Below are positions 26,863 to 37,900 of a DNA stretch of 64,000 bases, piece after piece. The notes beneath the pieces are model-generated. The model had not been told where the DNA came from and searched no databases. It saw only the letters and a list, made by a program, of their open reading frames with translations. A program made the position numbers and the translations under genes. Position 1 is the first letter of the stretch. Each line of letters begins with the position of its first letter. Source of the stretch: Rhizobium sp. FKY42 (lineage in GTDB: Bacteria; Pseudomonadota; Alphaproteobacteria; Rhizobiales; Rhizobiaceae); the NCBI RefSeq assembly GCF_005222835.1, contig NZ_STGA01000005.1, positions 1 to 64,000 on the forward strand. The letters run 5' to 3'.

Positions 26863-29442
26863 ATGAAGACGAGGAATTTAGCCTCACGCAAGGCTGTTGG
26901 CGCAAACGATGACGTTACGCGAACGTCTCGAGGTGAATGGAAGCGCATGGCTGGACAGTGGCAGAAATCAGGAGCATCTGGCATGCGCCGCTTCTACAAC
27001 GGATTCCGGCTTGGCCTGGCGAGCACAGCGCTTTCCGGCTTCGCTGGGGCAGCGCTCGCGCAGGAACGCATTCTTCCCACAGGTCGTCTGTTCTCGTCCT
27101 CGGAGGTTATCTTCTCGTCACTTGCCATTGGCGCCATCGCGGCGGCACTGCTTTCAACCATCTGGCTGATGCGTCAGAAAGGCAATCTGGAAGCGGAAAG
27201 CCAGGAGATACGCGGTGCGCTTTCCGACGCACAACAGCGTATTTCGAAATATGAAGCCCTGATCGCCGACAAGAACCGCCGCATCGTCATCTGGGAGGCG
27301 GGTCCTTCGCGGCCGGAAATTCTTGGCCAACTTCCAACGGAAACGGGCGCGCCGGCAGATGACCGTGAATTTCTGGCATTTGGCAAGTGGATCCGCGCCC
27401 ACTCCGCAGTCGAGCTCGAACGGGGCATCGAGACCTTGCGTTCCGATGGCCGCACATTCGATCTGGTGGTCGAAACGCAACGTGACGAGATTCTGGAAGT
27501 TCAGGGGCGTGTTTCCGGGGGCAAGGCATTCGTGCGCTTCATCGCTCTGAACAATCTCAGGGCGGAGCTTGCGGAACTCAAGATCGAGCGGGAACGGCTC
27601 GTGTCTTCCATGAACCTCTTCCAGTCGCTTCTGGATGCTCTGGAGCAGCCGGTCTGGCACCGCGATGCCGAAGGCAAACTTGCATGGGTAAACCATGCCT
27701 ATGGCGATGCTGTAGAGGCTTCCAGTCCGGCGCAGGCCGTGCGTGAAAGCCGCGAGTTTCTCGGTACGATCGCGCGCGAACAGATTCGGGCAGTCGCAAC
27801 ACCAACCTCGCCGTATCATGATCGCATTTCGACCGTCGTTCGCGGTAACCGGACACTGTTCGAAGTCGTGGACGTCGTTGCGTCTGCCGGTTCTGCCGGC
27901 ATGGCAATCGATGTGACGGAAGCCGAAGCCATCCGTGCGGAACTGGCCCGCACCCTGACAAGCCACGCGGAAACGCTCGATCATCTGGCCACGCCCGTCG
28001 CCATTTTCGATCGGGAGCAGCGCCTGCAATTCTATAATCAGGCTTTCGTCCGCCTGTGGGATCTCGAACTTGGCTTCCTTGAAAGCCATCCAGACCATAA
28101 CGAACTGCTCGACAAGCTGCGCAGCCGCAACAAACTTCCGGAGCAGTTGAACTGGCGGAACTGGAAGGAGCAGGTTCTCTCTGTCTATCGTGCGCTCGAT
28201 ACGCAGACGAACAGATGGCATCTGCCAAACGGCCAGACGCTCCAGGTCATTGCGACCGCACATCCGCAGGGCGGCGTGACCTGGGTCTTCGAGAATTTGA
28301 CCGAGCAGGTGGATCTTGAGACCCGCTACAATACGCTGGTCAAAGTGCAGGGCGAGACAATCGATCATCTCGCCGAGGGCGTCGCTGTGTTCGGTCCGGA
28401 TGGTCGCATTCGCCTGTCAAACCCGGCATTCCGCGCACTCTGGGGTATCACGGAAGAACAGACAAAGCCCGGCACGCATATCAAGGCAATAGAAGCTGCC
28501 TGCGCTGTGGAATACGAAAAGCCTGACGGCTGGCGGCTCTTCGGCCAGATGCTGACGAATTTTGACGATGAGCGTCCGTCGCTACAAGGTACATTCGAAC
28601 TGACTTCCGGCATCGTTCTCGACTATGCCGTCATCCCGCTTCCCAATGCACAAACCATGCTGACCTTCGTCAACATGACGGACAGTGCGCGGGCCGAGCG
28701 GGCACTGAAAGAAAAGAACGAGGCACTCCGCAAGGCGGATGAACTGAAGAACGATTTCGTTCAGCACGTTTCCTATGAGCTACGCTCGCCACTGACGAAC
28801 ATCATCGGCTTCACCGATCTCTTGAAAACGCCAGGAATCGGGCCTTTGAACGAACGCCAGTCGGAATATGTGGATCACATTTCCACCTCTTCGTCAGTGC
28901 TTCTCACCATCGTCAACGATATTCTCGATCTTGCCACCGTCGATGCCGGAATCATGGAGCTGAGCTACAGCGACGTTGTGCTTGATGACCTGCTGGACGA
29001 TGTCGCCATGCAGATCGCCGACCGGCTTAACGAGAACAGTGTGATGCTCGAGATTGTCGCGCCTCGCGGCATGGGCAGCATCGTGGCAGATCAACAGCGC
29101 CTTAAGCAGATCCTGATCAAGCTGATTACCAATGCTGCAAATTTTGCACCGGAAGGGTCAACCATCACGTTGAGCAGCTGGCGCGAAGGCCTGAACGTCT
29201 ATTTCTCTGTGGCCGATAACGGGCCAGGTATCCCGGAAGAGGTTCTGCCGACGGTGTTTAATCGCTTCTCCAGCGGCAAGGGCGGCAAGCGCAGCGGCGC
29301 AGGCCTTGGCCTCTCCATCGTCGAGAGCTTTGTGCATCTGCACAAAGGCGATGTGAAGATCGACAGCAAGCCGGGCGTCGGCACCACCGTCACCTGCCGT
29401 ATTCCGAGCGCCGTCTATGCTCGTTCCGTCGCGGCCGAATGA
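26863..29442 (+). CDS. divL: cell-cycle regulator DivL (tyrosine-containing histidine kinase homologue)
   Basis: 859 residues. One membrane segment at about residues 82-103, then coiled-coil and PAS-like regions (DALEQPVWHRDAEGKLAWVN; HLATPVAIFDREQRLQFYN; HLAEGVAVFGPDGRIRLSN), and a HisKA-HATPase module. The phospho-acceptor His is replaced by Tyr638 in FVQHVSYELRSPLTNI (codon 28774-28776), the diagnostic feature of DivL. ATPase boxes are still intact (KLITNAANFAP, DNGPGIPEEV, GAGLGLSIVES). In Caulobacter DivL acts with CckA and DivK to control CtrA. The ATG at 26863 follows GGAGA; starts at 26947 or 26983 are alternatives. Overlaps the next gene by 4 bases. Confidence 0.94.
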   Translation: MKTRNLASRKAVGANDDVTRTSRGEWKRMAGQWQKSGASGMRRFYNGFRLGLASTALSGFAGAALAQERILPTGRLFSSSEVIFSSLAIGAIAAALLSTIWLMRQKGNLEAESQEIRGALSDAQQRISKYEALIADKNRRIVIWEAGPSRPEILGQLPTETGAPADDREFLAFGKWIRAHSAVELERGIETLRSDGRTFDLVVETQRDEILEVQGRVSGGKAFVRFIALNNLRAELAELKIERERLVSSMNLFQSLLDALEQPVWHRDAEGKLAWVNHAYGDAVEASSPAQAVRESREFLGTIAREQIRAVATPTSPYHDRISTVVRGNRTLFEVVDVVASAGSAGMAIDVTEAEAIRAELARTLTSHAETLDHLATPVAIFDREQRLQFYNQAFVRLWDLELGFLESHPDHNELLDKLRSRNKLPEQLNWRNWKEQVLSVYRALDTQTNRWHLPNGQTLQVIATAHPQGGVTWVFENLTEQVDLETRYNTLVKVQGETIDHLAEGVAVFGPDGRIRLSNPAFRALWGITEEQTKPGTHIKAIEAACAVEYEKPDGWRLFGQMLTNFDDERPSLQGTFELTSGIVLDYAVIPLPNAQTMLTFVNMTDSARAERALKEKNEALRKADELKNDFVQHVSYELRSPLTNIIGFTDLLKTPGIGPLNERQSEYVDHISTSSSVLLTIVNDILDLATVDAGIMELSYSDVVLDDLLDDVAMQIADRLNENSVMLEIVAPRGMGSIVADQQRLKQILIKLITNAANFAPEGSTITLSSWREGLNVYFSVADNGPGIPEEVLPTVFNRFSSGKGGKRSGAGLGLSIVESFVHLHKGDVKIDSKPGVGTTVTCRIPSAVYARSVAAE

Positions 29443-30959
29443 GCAGCGCATCCGTGATCTCTCTGCTTTTGCAAAGCGAGGCGGAAACGATCCGGCTCGG
29501 AGAAGATTTGGCGCTGGCGCTCAAGCCCGGTGACTGCCTGTGCCTGTCAGGCGACCTCGGAGCCGGTAAATCGACGCTGGCTAGAGCCTTTATCCGTGCC
29601 ATGGCGGAAGATTCCGAGCTTGAGGTCCCCAGCCCGACATTTACTCTGGTCCAGAGCTATGACCTGCGCATCCCCATCGCTCATTTCGATCTCTATCGTC
29701 TTGCAGACGGATCCGAACTCGACGAACTGGGGTTCGACGAGGCGCTCTCTGATGGCATCTGTCTCGTCGAATGGCCGGAAATGGCCGATGCGGAGCTGCC
29801 GAAGGATCGCATTCGCCTCATTCTGATGCATGAAGACGCAGGACGACGTGTCCAGATCACCGGCTCCGACCCTGCCATAGCGCGGATCAGCCGCGCCCTG
29901 TTTATCCGGCAGTTTCTGACAACGCACGGCTATGCCGACGGACAACGGCGGTATCTGACAGGTGATGCCTCTTTACGCGCTTATGAAACGCTCCTTTGCC
30001 AGGATGGCAGGCGATACATCCTCATGGACTGGCCACGCAGACCGGATGGCCCTCCCGTGCTGGATGGCAAGCCCTATCCGAAAGTCGCGCATCTGGCGGA
30101 AGAGGTTCTACCCTTTGTCGCGATTGCGCAGTATCTGCGCAACATAGGATTGCGCGCGCCGGATATCGTGGCCAGCGATTTCGATAGCGGTCTGCTTCTT
30201 CTGGAAGATCTTGGCCAAAGCGGCGTTCTGGACGATGGCGGAAAGCCAATCACTGAACGCTATATGGCGTCCGTCGACTGTCTGGCCCATCTGCATCATC
30301 AGGCGGTGCCAACGATTATTGCCGTCGACCCGCAGCACCAACATCAGGTTCCGCCATTCGATCCTGTTGCAATGAAGATCGAGACGCGTTTGTTGATCGA
30401 TTGGTATCTGCCCTGGAAGAATGGTGGCGTACAGGCCACCGATATCCAACGGGAAAGCTATTCTCGTGTCTGGGACGGATTGATCGCAGAGCTTGGTGAT
30501 TGCGAGCGGCATCTTCTGCTGAGAGACTATCACTCGCCCAATTTTATCTGGCAGGCGCACGAGGAAGAATTGCGCCGGGTCGGCCTCATCGATTTTCAGG
30601 ACGCGATGATCGGACCAACCGCCTATGATGTGGCGTCTCTCGTACAGGACGCGCGCGTGGATATTCCTTCAACGTTGGGCGATGCCCTTCTGGCACACTA
30701 TCTCCGACTTCGCCATACGCAGGGAAATTTCAACGAGACCAGTTTCCTCAAGGCCTTCGCCATCATGTCCGCGCAGCGGAATTGCAAGCTGGCAGGCATA
30801 TGGGTTCGCTTGAAGGAGCGTGACGGGAAACCGGGATATCTGAAGCATATGCCTAGAACGCTTCGCTATCTCGCTGCGGTTCTCAAACATCCCGTTCTTG
30901 CGCCGCTCAGGCAATGGATGGCACAAGCAGGGATCGACGTCAGCGAATCACGGACCTGA
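29439..30959 (+). CDS. TsaE - AmgK-like phosphotransferase fusion
   Basis: 506 residues with two enzyme domains. Residues 1-150 are TsaE, the ATPase of the tRNA threonylcarbamoyladenosine (t6A37) machinery: Walker A SGDLGAGKSTLARAF, then SPTFTLVQSYD and IAHFDLYRL. Residues ~165-500 are an aminoglycoside-phosphotransferase-fold kinase: LLLEDLGQSGVLDD, catalytic loop LLRDYHSPNFIW, and metal-binding LIDFQDAMIGPTAYD. It matches AmgK, which phosphorylates MurNAc/GlcNAc at C1 in peptidoglycan recycling. murU follows directly, supporting the sugar-kinase role. The fusion is familiar in Rhizobiales. ATGA overlap with divL. Confidence 0.93.
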   Translation: MSSASVISLLLQSEAETIRLGEDLALALKPGDCLCLSGDLGAGKSTLARAFIRAMAEDSELEVPSPTFTLVQSYDLRIPIAHFDLYRLADGSELDELGFDEALSDGICLVEWPEMADAELPKDRIRLILMHEDAGRRVQITGSDPAIARISRALFIRQFLTTHGYADGQRRYLTGDASLRAYETLLCQDGRRYILMDWPRRPDGPPVLDGKPYPKVAHLAEEVLPFVAIAQYLRNIGLRAPDIVASDFDSGLLLLEDLGQSGVLDDGGKPITERYMASVDCLAHLHHQAVPTIIAVDPQHQHQVPPFDPVAMKIETRLLIDWYLPWKNGGVQATDIQRESYSRVWDGLIAELGDCERHLLLRDYHSPNFIWQAHEEELRRVGLIDFQDAMIGPTAYDVASLVQDARVDIPSTLGDALLAHYLRLRHTQGNFNETSFLKAFAIMSAQRNCKLAGIWVRLKERDGKPGYLKHMPRTLRYLAAVLKHPVLAPLRQWMAQAGIDVSESRT

Positions 30960-30964
30960 TCCTT

Positions 30965-31708
30965 ATGACTATCCAGAACGCGATGGTACTGGCCGCCGGG
31001 CTTGGCACTCGCCTTCGCCCGATTACCGACAGAATGCCCAAACCGCTTGTGCCCGTGGGCGGTCGCCCCATGATCGACTATGTGCTGGACAGTCTGGCGG
31101 AAGCGGGTGTGACCAAGGTTTCGATCAACGTGCATCATCATGCGGATCAGATGCTGGCGCATCTGGCGAAGCGCATGGACATGGAAATTCTGATCTCGGA
31201 CGAGCGGGACCGGTTGATGAACAATGGCGGCGGCCTCGTCAAAGGGCTGAAGCTGTTACCGGACGGTCCTGTGGTCGTTATGAATGCCGACCTCTTCTGG
31301 GTTGGTGAGCCAGAAAACAAACTCTCCAATCTGCGCGAGCTGATCCGGTTCTTCGATCCCGAACGCATGGATATGGCCATGCTGTGCGTGACCCTGGAGC
31401 AAGCTATCGGCCACGATGGAAAGAAGGACTTCAATCTGGATGCCGAGGCACGGCTCACGCGGTATTCCGAAGGCGATCCAACGCCGGTCGTCTATGCCGG
31501 CGCTTTCGTCGTTGATACGGCCTTCTTTGCCGACGCGCCAGATGAACCATTCAACCTGAACATCTATTTCGACAAAGCCATTCGCAACGGTCGGCTTTTC
31601 GGCACGATGCTTAAAGGAAGCTGGATCACGGTTGGCTCTCCCGACGGGCTGGAGGCTGCGGAACGGTTTCTCGGGACAAGGCAGCCGATCGCGTCCGAAG
31701 TAGGTTGA
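30965..31708 (+). CDS. murU: nucleotidyltransferase, probable N-acetylmuramate-1-phosphate uridylyltransferase MurU
   Basis: 247 residues. Sugar nucleotidyltransferase signature MVLAAGLGTRLRPITDRMPK at the N-terminus, KPLVPVGGRPMIDYVL, and metal-binding VVMNADLFW. Next to the AmgK domain it is expected to convert MurNAc-1-P to UDP-MurNAc, bypassing de novo synthesis. The ATG at 30965 is used; an earlier in-frame ATG lies inside tsaE-amgK and lacks family sequence. Confidence 0.9.
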   Translation: MTIQNAMVLAAGLGTRLRPITDRMPKPLVPVGGRPMIDYVLDSLAEAGVTKVSINVHHHADQMLAHLAKRMDMEILISDERDRLMNNGGGLVKGLKLLPDGPVVVMNADLFWVGEPENKLSNLRELIRFFDPERMDMAMLCVTLEQAIGHDGKKDFNLDAEARLTRYSEGDPTPVVYAGAFVVDTAFFADAPDEPFNLNIYFDKAIRNGRLFGTMLKGSWITVGSPDGLEAAERFLGTRQPIASEVG

Positions 31709-31711
31709 CCC

Positions 31712-34700
31712 ATGGAAGCGCGGCATAGAAAACGGGTCCTAACCGTTCCTCCGGCGGCGCCATTCCTGAGAACGGTAGCATCAGCGCTCTGTGAGGGGCG
31801 CGTGCTAGACAGCTTCCGCTACGAGACAAGCGATCCGCTTGCGCTCGCCAAGGTCACCCTTTACGTGCCAACCCGACGCGCGGCGCGTGTTCTTCGTTCC
31901 GAGTTCGTGGATTACCTCGGCGGTCAATCGGCTATTTTGCCAGTCATTCGCCCCTTAGGTGAAACCGATGACGATAGCGGTCTATTCGATCTAACGGCAC
32001 CGGAAGAGATGGATCTCGCCATGCCGATCAGTGGCACACAAAGACTGCTGGAACTGGGCCGGTTGATTCTGGCATGGCGCAATGCACTTCCACAGGCGGT
32101 GATGGATGTTCACCAAACCTCTCCGCTTGTGGCACCGGCAAGTCCTGCGGATGCTATTTGGCTGGCACGCTCGCTGGTCGAACTCATCGATGCGATGGAG
32201 ACAGAAGACAGAGATTGGAGCGATCTCGACAGATTGCGGACAACCGAGCATTCGCTGTGGTGGCAACTTTCCGCCGAATTTCTGAAGATCGCCAGCCAGT
32301 TCTGGCCCGCGAGATTGGAGGAGTTGAAGCGCTCCTCCCCTGCCCGCCATCAGGCTGCGGTCATCAACGCGGAAGCAAGACGCATCGCCATACGCCAGCA
32401 TGATGGACCGGTCATCGTCGCGGGGTCGACGGGCTCCGTTCCGGCCGCCGCCAATCTCATAGCGGCGATTGCCGGACTTCGAAACGGTGCCGTCGTTCTA
32501 CCAGGCCTGGACCGATCCATGCCGGATGATCAATGGGCGATGCTGGGGCTGGGCGACCTTGCGGGAAGGCCGGACCCGGCAAGCAGGAGCCATCCTCAAT
32601 ACGGATTTCACCGGCTCTTGCGCAAGCTGGAGCTGGACCGCTCCGATGTCATCGAACTGGGCAAGGCACCCGGCGATCTTGAATGTCGCAACCTGTTACT
32701 CTCGCAAGCTCTTGCCCCAGCCGATGCAACAGACAGCTGGAACCGCTGGCGCAAGGAGGCAGCGCCAGAAATGGTGGAAGAGGCCTTCTCTCGCGTAGCG
32801 CTCATCGAAGCGGCAAACGAGCGGGAAGAGGCTGCCGCCATTGCAATCGCATTGCGCCTTGCACTTGAGAAGCCGGGACTGGATGGCCAGTCGCAGGTGG
32901 CCCTGATTACACCTGACAGAGCGTTGGCACGTCGAGTCACGGCGGAACTGCAGCGCTTCGGCATTACCGCCGACGACACAGCCGGTACGCCTCTTTCCGC
33001 CACATCTCAGGGTACGTTTCTAACGGTGCTTTTGCAGGCCGTTCTTTTGCCGGGAGATCCCGTTGCGATCACGTCGCTTCTAAAGCATCCGCTGGCCCGG
33101 TTCGGCATGCCGGATGCGGCTAGAAACACGGCTGGAGATGCGGTTGAACTCTTTGCCCTGCGCGGAGGACTGGAAAAACCGGACATCACTGCTCTTGCCA
33201 CGCTTGTCGACGCCGGGATCAGTTCACATGAAGCGGGACGACATCCAAAGCAGTGGCGGCTCTCGCTCAGCGAAGACGCCACAGACCTCGCCAGAAGTCT
33301 CTCGGACAAAATCCAGAAAGCCGTCGATCCGCTTGCCAGCGCAGTACAACCACCCCGAATGGACGGCAGGCGATTTACGGATCGGTTGACGCTGTCCGAT
33401 TGGGCAGAACGCACCGGCAGGGCGCTTGAAGCAGCGGCGATGTCCGAAACCGGCGACCTGAGCATGCTCTGGCTGGGTGAAGCCGGGGAGCGGCTCGCCT
33501 CATTGCTGTCCGACATCATGACGACCGATGGTCAGATTGAAGCTGACGGACAACAGTGGATCGATATCCTGGCAGCGCTGATGGCAAGTCAGGCAGTCAA
33601 GCCTCGCTCGCTCGCCCATCCGCGGGTGTTCATCTACGGCACCATGGAATCACGCCTGCAGCGAGCCGATACAGTCGTGATCGGCGGCATGAATGAGGGA
33701 TCGTGGCCTAGCCAATCCACCAATAATCCGTTTTTGTCCCGCAGTATGAAGTCTGATATCGGTCTGGAGCCACCCGAGCGCAGAACGGGGCAATTGGCGC
33801 ATGACTTCATTATGGCCAACGGCACGCGGGATCTGATCTATACCCGATCGCTGAGGCAGGGCGGGGCGCCAACCGTGGCCTCTCGCTGGTTGCAACGTTT
33901 GCTGGCTCTTGGAGGCAAGTCGCTCAAGGCACAAATGCTCTCCCGAGGGGAAGACTATCGCTGTTGGGCGCAGATGATAGACGACACACCAGCCGGGGAA
34001 GGTCAGTCGTTAGGGCGGCGTCCTGCTCCCAAGCCACCGGCTGAACTACAGCCGACGAAGTATTCCTTCAGCGAAGTGGGGCGGCTGCGCAGAGATCCGT
34101 ATTCAATCTATGCCAGGCGCATACTGCGGTTGGATCCACTCGATGGCTTTAACCAGGAGCCCGGTGCCGCCGAGCGCGGAACACTGTATCACCGGATCAT
34201 TGAACGGTTTGTCAAGGCAGCACCGGCAAGTCACGAAGCAGCACTCGTGATGGACAATCTGATCAGCGAAGAGTTCGCCACTGCCCGGTTACCACTGTAT
34301 ATCGATCAGGTCTGGCGGCCTCGATTCCGCGAGGTTGCCCGCGCCTTCATTCGCTGGCACGACCGGCGAGCACCCGATGTCAGGCGGACCTATACGGAGC
34401 TTGCAGCGGGCTACGAGATACCAGAGGCTGGAATTCGCCTGACGGGGATAGCCGACCGTATCGATATCAAGGGCAATGGTCACGCCGACATCATCGATTA
34501 CAAGACGGGTCTGAGCCCAACTGTTTCGCAGGCACGGGCGCTGCTTGACCCGCAATTACCTTTGGAGGCCGCGGCTTTACAGGCCGGTGCTTTCAGGGGC
34601 TTGGGACAAGTCTTGCCTGACGATCTTCTCTATGTGCGTCTTCGACCCGGCGAACGTTTCACGTGCGACAAAGTCAATAATGAGGGCGCGAAGGAAACGG

Positions 34701-34912
34701 CCCGGACCAAGCCGAAATCAGCCTTCGAACTTGCCAGCGACTCGATTACTCAATTGGCTGCCTTTGTAACTCGTTTGCGCGATGGCGATGTCGGGTTCGC
34801 ATCACGGCTCATTCCCTTCCAGCAGGGCGATTTTGGAGGAGAGTACGATCATCTGGCGCGCGTTGCCGAGTGGTCTACCGCCGATGCAGAGGAGGCTGAT
34901 GGGGATGAGTGA
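31712..34912 (+). CDS. addB: double-strand break repair protein AddB
   Basis: 1066-residue subunit of the AddAB helicase-nuclease, the alphaproteobacterial counterpart of RecBCD. It has a helicase-like fold with VAGSTGSVPAAANLIAAI, VVIGGMNEGSWP and a C-terminal PD-(D/E)xK nuclease: RGTLYHRIIERF, ADRIDIKGNGHADIIDYKTG. I do not see the four-cysteine iron-sulfur pattern of Bacillus AddB. Starts 3 bases after murU, and its last 8 bases overlap addA. Confidence 0.96.
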   Translation: MEARHRKRVLTVPPAAPFLRTVASALCEGRVLDSFRYETSDPLALAKVTLYVPTRRAARVLRSEFVDYLGGQSAILPVIRPLGETDDDSGLFDLTAPEEMDLAMPISGTQRLLELGRLILAWRNALPQAVMDVHQTSPLVAPASPADAIWLARSLVELIDAMETEDRDWSDLDRLRTTEHSLWWQLSAEFLKIASQFWPARLEELKRSSPARHQAAVINAEARRIAIRQHDGPVIVAGSTGSVPAAANLIAAIAGLRNGAVVLPGLDRSMPDDQWAMLGLGDLAGRPDPASRSHPQYGFHRLLRKLELDRSDVIELGKAPGDLECRNLLLSQALAPADATDSWNRWRKEAAPEMVEEAFSRVALIEAANEREEAAAIAIALRLALEKPGLDGQSQVALITPDRALARRVTAELQRFGITADDTAGTPLSATSQGTFLTVLLQAVLLPGDPVAITSLLKHPLARFGMPDAARNTAGDAVELFALRGGLEKPDITALATLVDAGISSHEAGRHPKQWRLSLSEDATDLARSLSDKIQKAVDPLASAVQPPRMDGRRFTDRLTLSDWAERTGRALEAAAMSETGDLSMLWLGEAGERLASLLSDIMTTDGQIEADGQQWIDILAALMASQAVKPRSLAHPRVFIYGTMESRLQRADTVVIGGMNEGSWPSQSTNNPFLSRSMKSDIGLEPPERRTGQLAHDFIMANGTRDLIYTRSLRQGGAPTVASRWLQRLLALGGKSLKAQMLSRGEDYRCWAQMIDDTPAGEGQSLGRRPAPKPPAELQPTKYSFSEVGRLRRDPYSIYARRILRLDPLDGFNQEPGAAERGTLYHRIIERFVKAAPASHEAALVMDNLISEEFATARLPLYIDQVWRPRFREVARAFIRWHDRRAPDVRRTYTELAAGYEIPEAGIRLTGIADRIDIKGNGHADIIDYKTGLSPTVSQARALLDPQLPLEAAALQAGAFRGLGQVLPDDLLYVRLRPGERFTCDKVNNEGAKETARTKPKSAFELASDSITQLAAFVTRLRDGDVGFASRLIPFQQGDFGGEYDHLARVAEWSTADAEEADGDE

Positions 34913-37900
34913 GACCGATCTTCTCAGCCTCGATACAGATCCGCAGACATGGCTGAGCTGGACTGCCCGTCAGCAGGCGCTTGCCTCATCGCCCACGAGT
35001 TCTGCCTGGGTGTCCGCCAATGCCGGTTCCGGCAAGACGCATGTGCTGACGCAGCGGGTCATTCGTCTGCTTTTGTCCGGTTGCCGCCCGTCCGCCATTC
35101 TGTGCCTGACCTATACCAAGGCGGCTGCATCCGAAATGTCCAACCGCGTCTTCCAGCGTCTGGGCGAGTGGGCGGTGCTGACGGACAATGATCTGGCGCA
35201 GCGTATCGAGGCGATCGAAGGTGAATACCCCGATGCGATCAAGTTGGCTGAAGCGCGACGGCTATTCGCCAAGGCGCTGGAAACGCCAGGCGGCCTGAAA
35301 ATCCAGACTATTCACGCCTTTTGCGAGGCGCTTCTTCACCAGTTTCCTTTGGAGGCCAATGTCGCAGGCCACTTCTCAGTGCTGGACGACGCGTCCGCTC
35401 AGGCTTTGCTGGCAGAAGCCAAACGATCCCTTTTGACGGCGACGTCCTTGGAAGCAGGAAGCAACCTGGCCAATGCCTTTACGCATGTGCTTGATCTTGG
35501 CGATGAAAGCGGGCTGGAAACTCTTCTCTCCGATATTGTCGCGAACCGTGGCGCATTGCGCCAGTTTCTGGCTGAGGCCGAAAAGGCTGGAGGTATTGAA
35601 CGAGCCTTGAGAGCCGGTTTCGGTCTCGACGCCTCTGAGACGGAAGACAGCATTCTCGCTGATTATTGGCCCATTCCCAGCTTGGCGGATGGACGGCTGA
35701 CGACCTATCTGGAACTGGCGCAATCCGATAAGGGCGGGGCGAAATCGTCCGAAGCGGCCTATCTCCTTCAGCAAGTGGCTGAGGTGAGGGATTCTGCGGA
35801 ACGTGCCCGCCTTCTGGATCAAGTATTCCTGACGCAAGCGGGCAAACCCAAGGCTGATACATCGCTTTTCACAAAGAAAATGACAGCAGCGGCGCCTGGC
35901 CTGGAACTCTGGATGGCCGAGGCGCGTGATCATGTGGTGACGCTGCGCGATCGTCTGAGCCTAGTCCGGATGCTAAGGGCAACACTTGCGGCACTTACGC
36001 TGGCGATGCGGCTCGATGAAGATTACGAAGAATTGAAGCGTCGGCGCAGCCTTCTGGATTTCGAAGACCTGATTACCCGTGCGGCCCAGCTTCTGGCGCG
36101 CGAAGGTGTGGGCGCTTGGGTTCATTACAAGCTGGACCAGGGAATTGACCACATTCTCGTTGATGAGGCACAGGACACGAGCCCTGTTCAGTGGAGCATT
36201 ATCCAGTCTCTGGCAGAGGATTTCTTTACTGGCGAAAGCGCAAGACCGGGTACGCGTACCATTTTCGCGGTGGGCGATGAAAAGCAGTCGATCTATTCCT
36301 TCCAAGGGGCGCGACCGGAACGTTTCGCCGAGGAGCGAATGCAGACGCAAAAGCGGGTGATCCGCAGTGGGCAAATATTCAACTCCGTCCGCTTGCCCCT
36401 CTCCTTCCGCTCCACGGCCGATGTCCTGAGCGCTGTCGATCAGGTGTTTTCAATTCCCGTTCATGCCAAAGGCCTGAGCGCCGAGGGCGAACCGGTCATC
36501 CATAGGTCGAACCGCATCGGGCATGCCGGATCTGTCGACCTATGGGAAACGGTCATTCCCGAACAGAGCGACCTTGAGGAAGACTGGACGGCACCGTTCG
36601 ATTCGACACCCGATCAGGCACCCGCTGCTATTCTTGCAGCACGCATCGCGCATCACATCGGTGAGATGGTTGGCCGACAAACGATCATTGAGGAGGGCAA
36701 GACACGGCTGATCGAACCGGGTGACATCCTGGTGCTGGTTCGAAAGAGAGACGCTTTCGTCAATGCGCTGACGCGTGCGCTCAAGCGGCGGGGGAGCATC
36801 CCAGTGGCTGGTGCCGATCGTCTGCGCCTCACCAGTCATATCGCCGTACAGGATCTGATCGCGCTTGCCCGCTTTGTCTTGCAGCCGCATGACGATCTCT
36901 CTTTGACTGCCGCACTCAAAAGCCCGATCTTCAACCTGACGGAAGACCAGATCTTCGAGCTTGCTGCCCTGCGTAGCGAGACAGAGAGCGTGTGGAAGCA
37001 TCTGAACGACCTCGCGGACAGCGCAGATCTCTCTCTTTCAGGCGTGCGAGATCGGCTGTCCCGCTATCGGGCTCTATCGACCGAGCATACGGCGCATGAT
37101 TTCTTTGCTCGGATTCTCGGGGCTGATGGAGGTCGCAAACAGTTCCTATCCCGGCTCGGCAGCGAAGCCGGCGATGTTCTCGACGAATTCCTGTCCCTTG
37201 CGCTCAGTCATGAGGACAAGTCCTTGCCCGGACTGCAAAGCTTCATCTCAACGCTCGAAGCGGACGCTCCAGAAATCAAGCGCGAGCAGGATAGCGGTCG
37301 CAACGAAGTGCGCATCATGACGGTGCATGCCTCCAAGGGACTGGAAGCGCCAATCGTCTTTCTGGTGGACAGCGGTTCAAAAGCCTTTATCTCCTCGCAC
37401 GTTCCTCGCTTCCGCTTCCTTAAACTCAACAGCAAGGACATTCCCGCCTGGGTTCCGCTCAAGTCGCTGGCAAACGCCCTGACGGTTCAGGATGATGCTC
37501 GCCTGAAGGACGCTGCGGAAGAGGAGTATCGACGGCTGCTCTATGTCGGCATGACACGAGCTGCTGACCGTCTGGTGATCTGCGGCTACCGAGGCAAGCA
37601 TGAGAACGATGAGAGCTGGCAGGCCATGGTCAGGCAGGCGCTCAGCAAAGACGAAACACGGTGCACACAGACAGCGTTTTCAGGTCCAGATGGAGATTGG
37701 AACGGTTACCTCTGGCGCGAGTCTGGAATTGTTCTCGACGTGCCCGGACAAATGAAATCGGAATCTGAACAGGATGCACGTCCGAGCTCCCTGCCTTCCG
37801 AGCTTTTCAAGCCACTACCACCACATCGCCCGCTACCCCGGCCATTGAGCCCATCCGGGGCGGGCATCATGATTGAGGATGAGGATGGCGAGGCTCCATT

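Noticed and set aside
27154..28368. 404-codon open frame antisense to divL
   Set aside because: Same explanation: the conserved PAS and kinase coding lies on the plus strand.
34657..34672. half-match to parS (GTTTCACGTG then CGAC) in addB
   Set aside because: The right arm has two adjacent mismatches in the core; likely chance.
34782..34904. 41-residue N-terminal extension of AddA
   Set aside because: Overlaps addB coding; ATG at 34905 has AGGAGG and a normal start.
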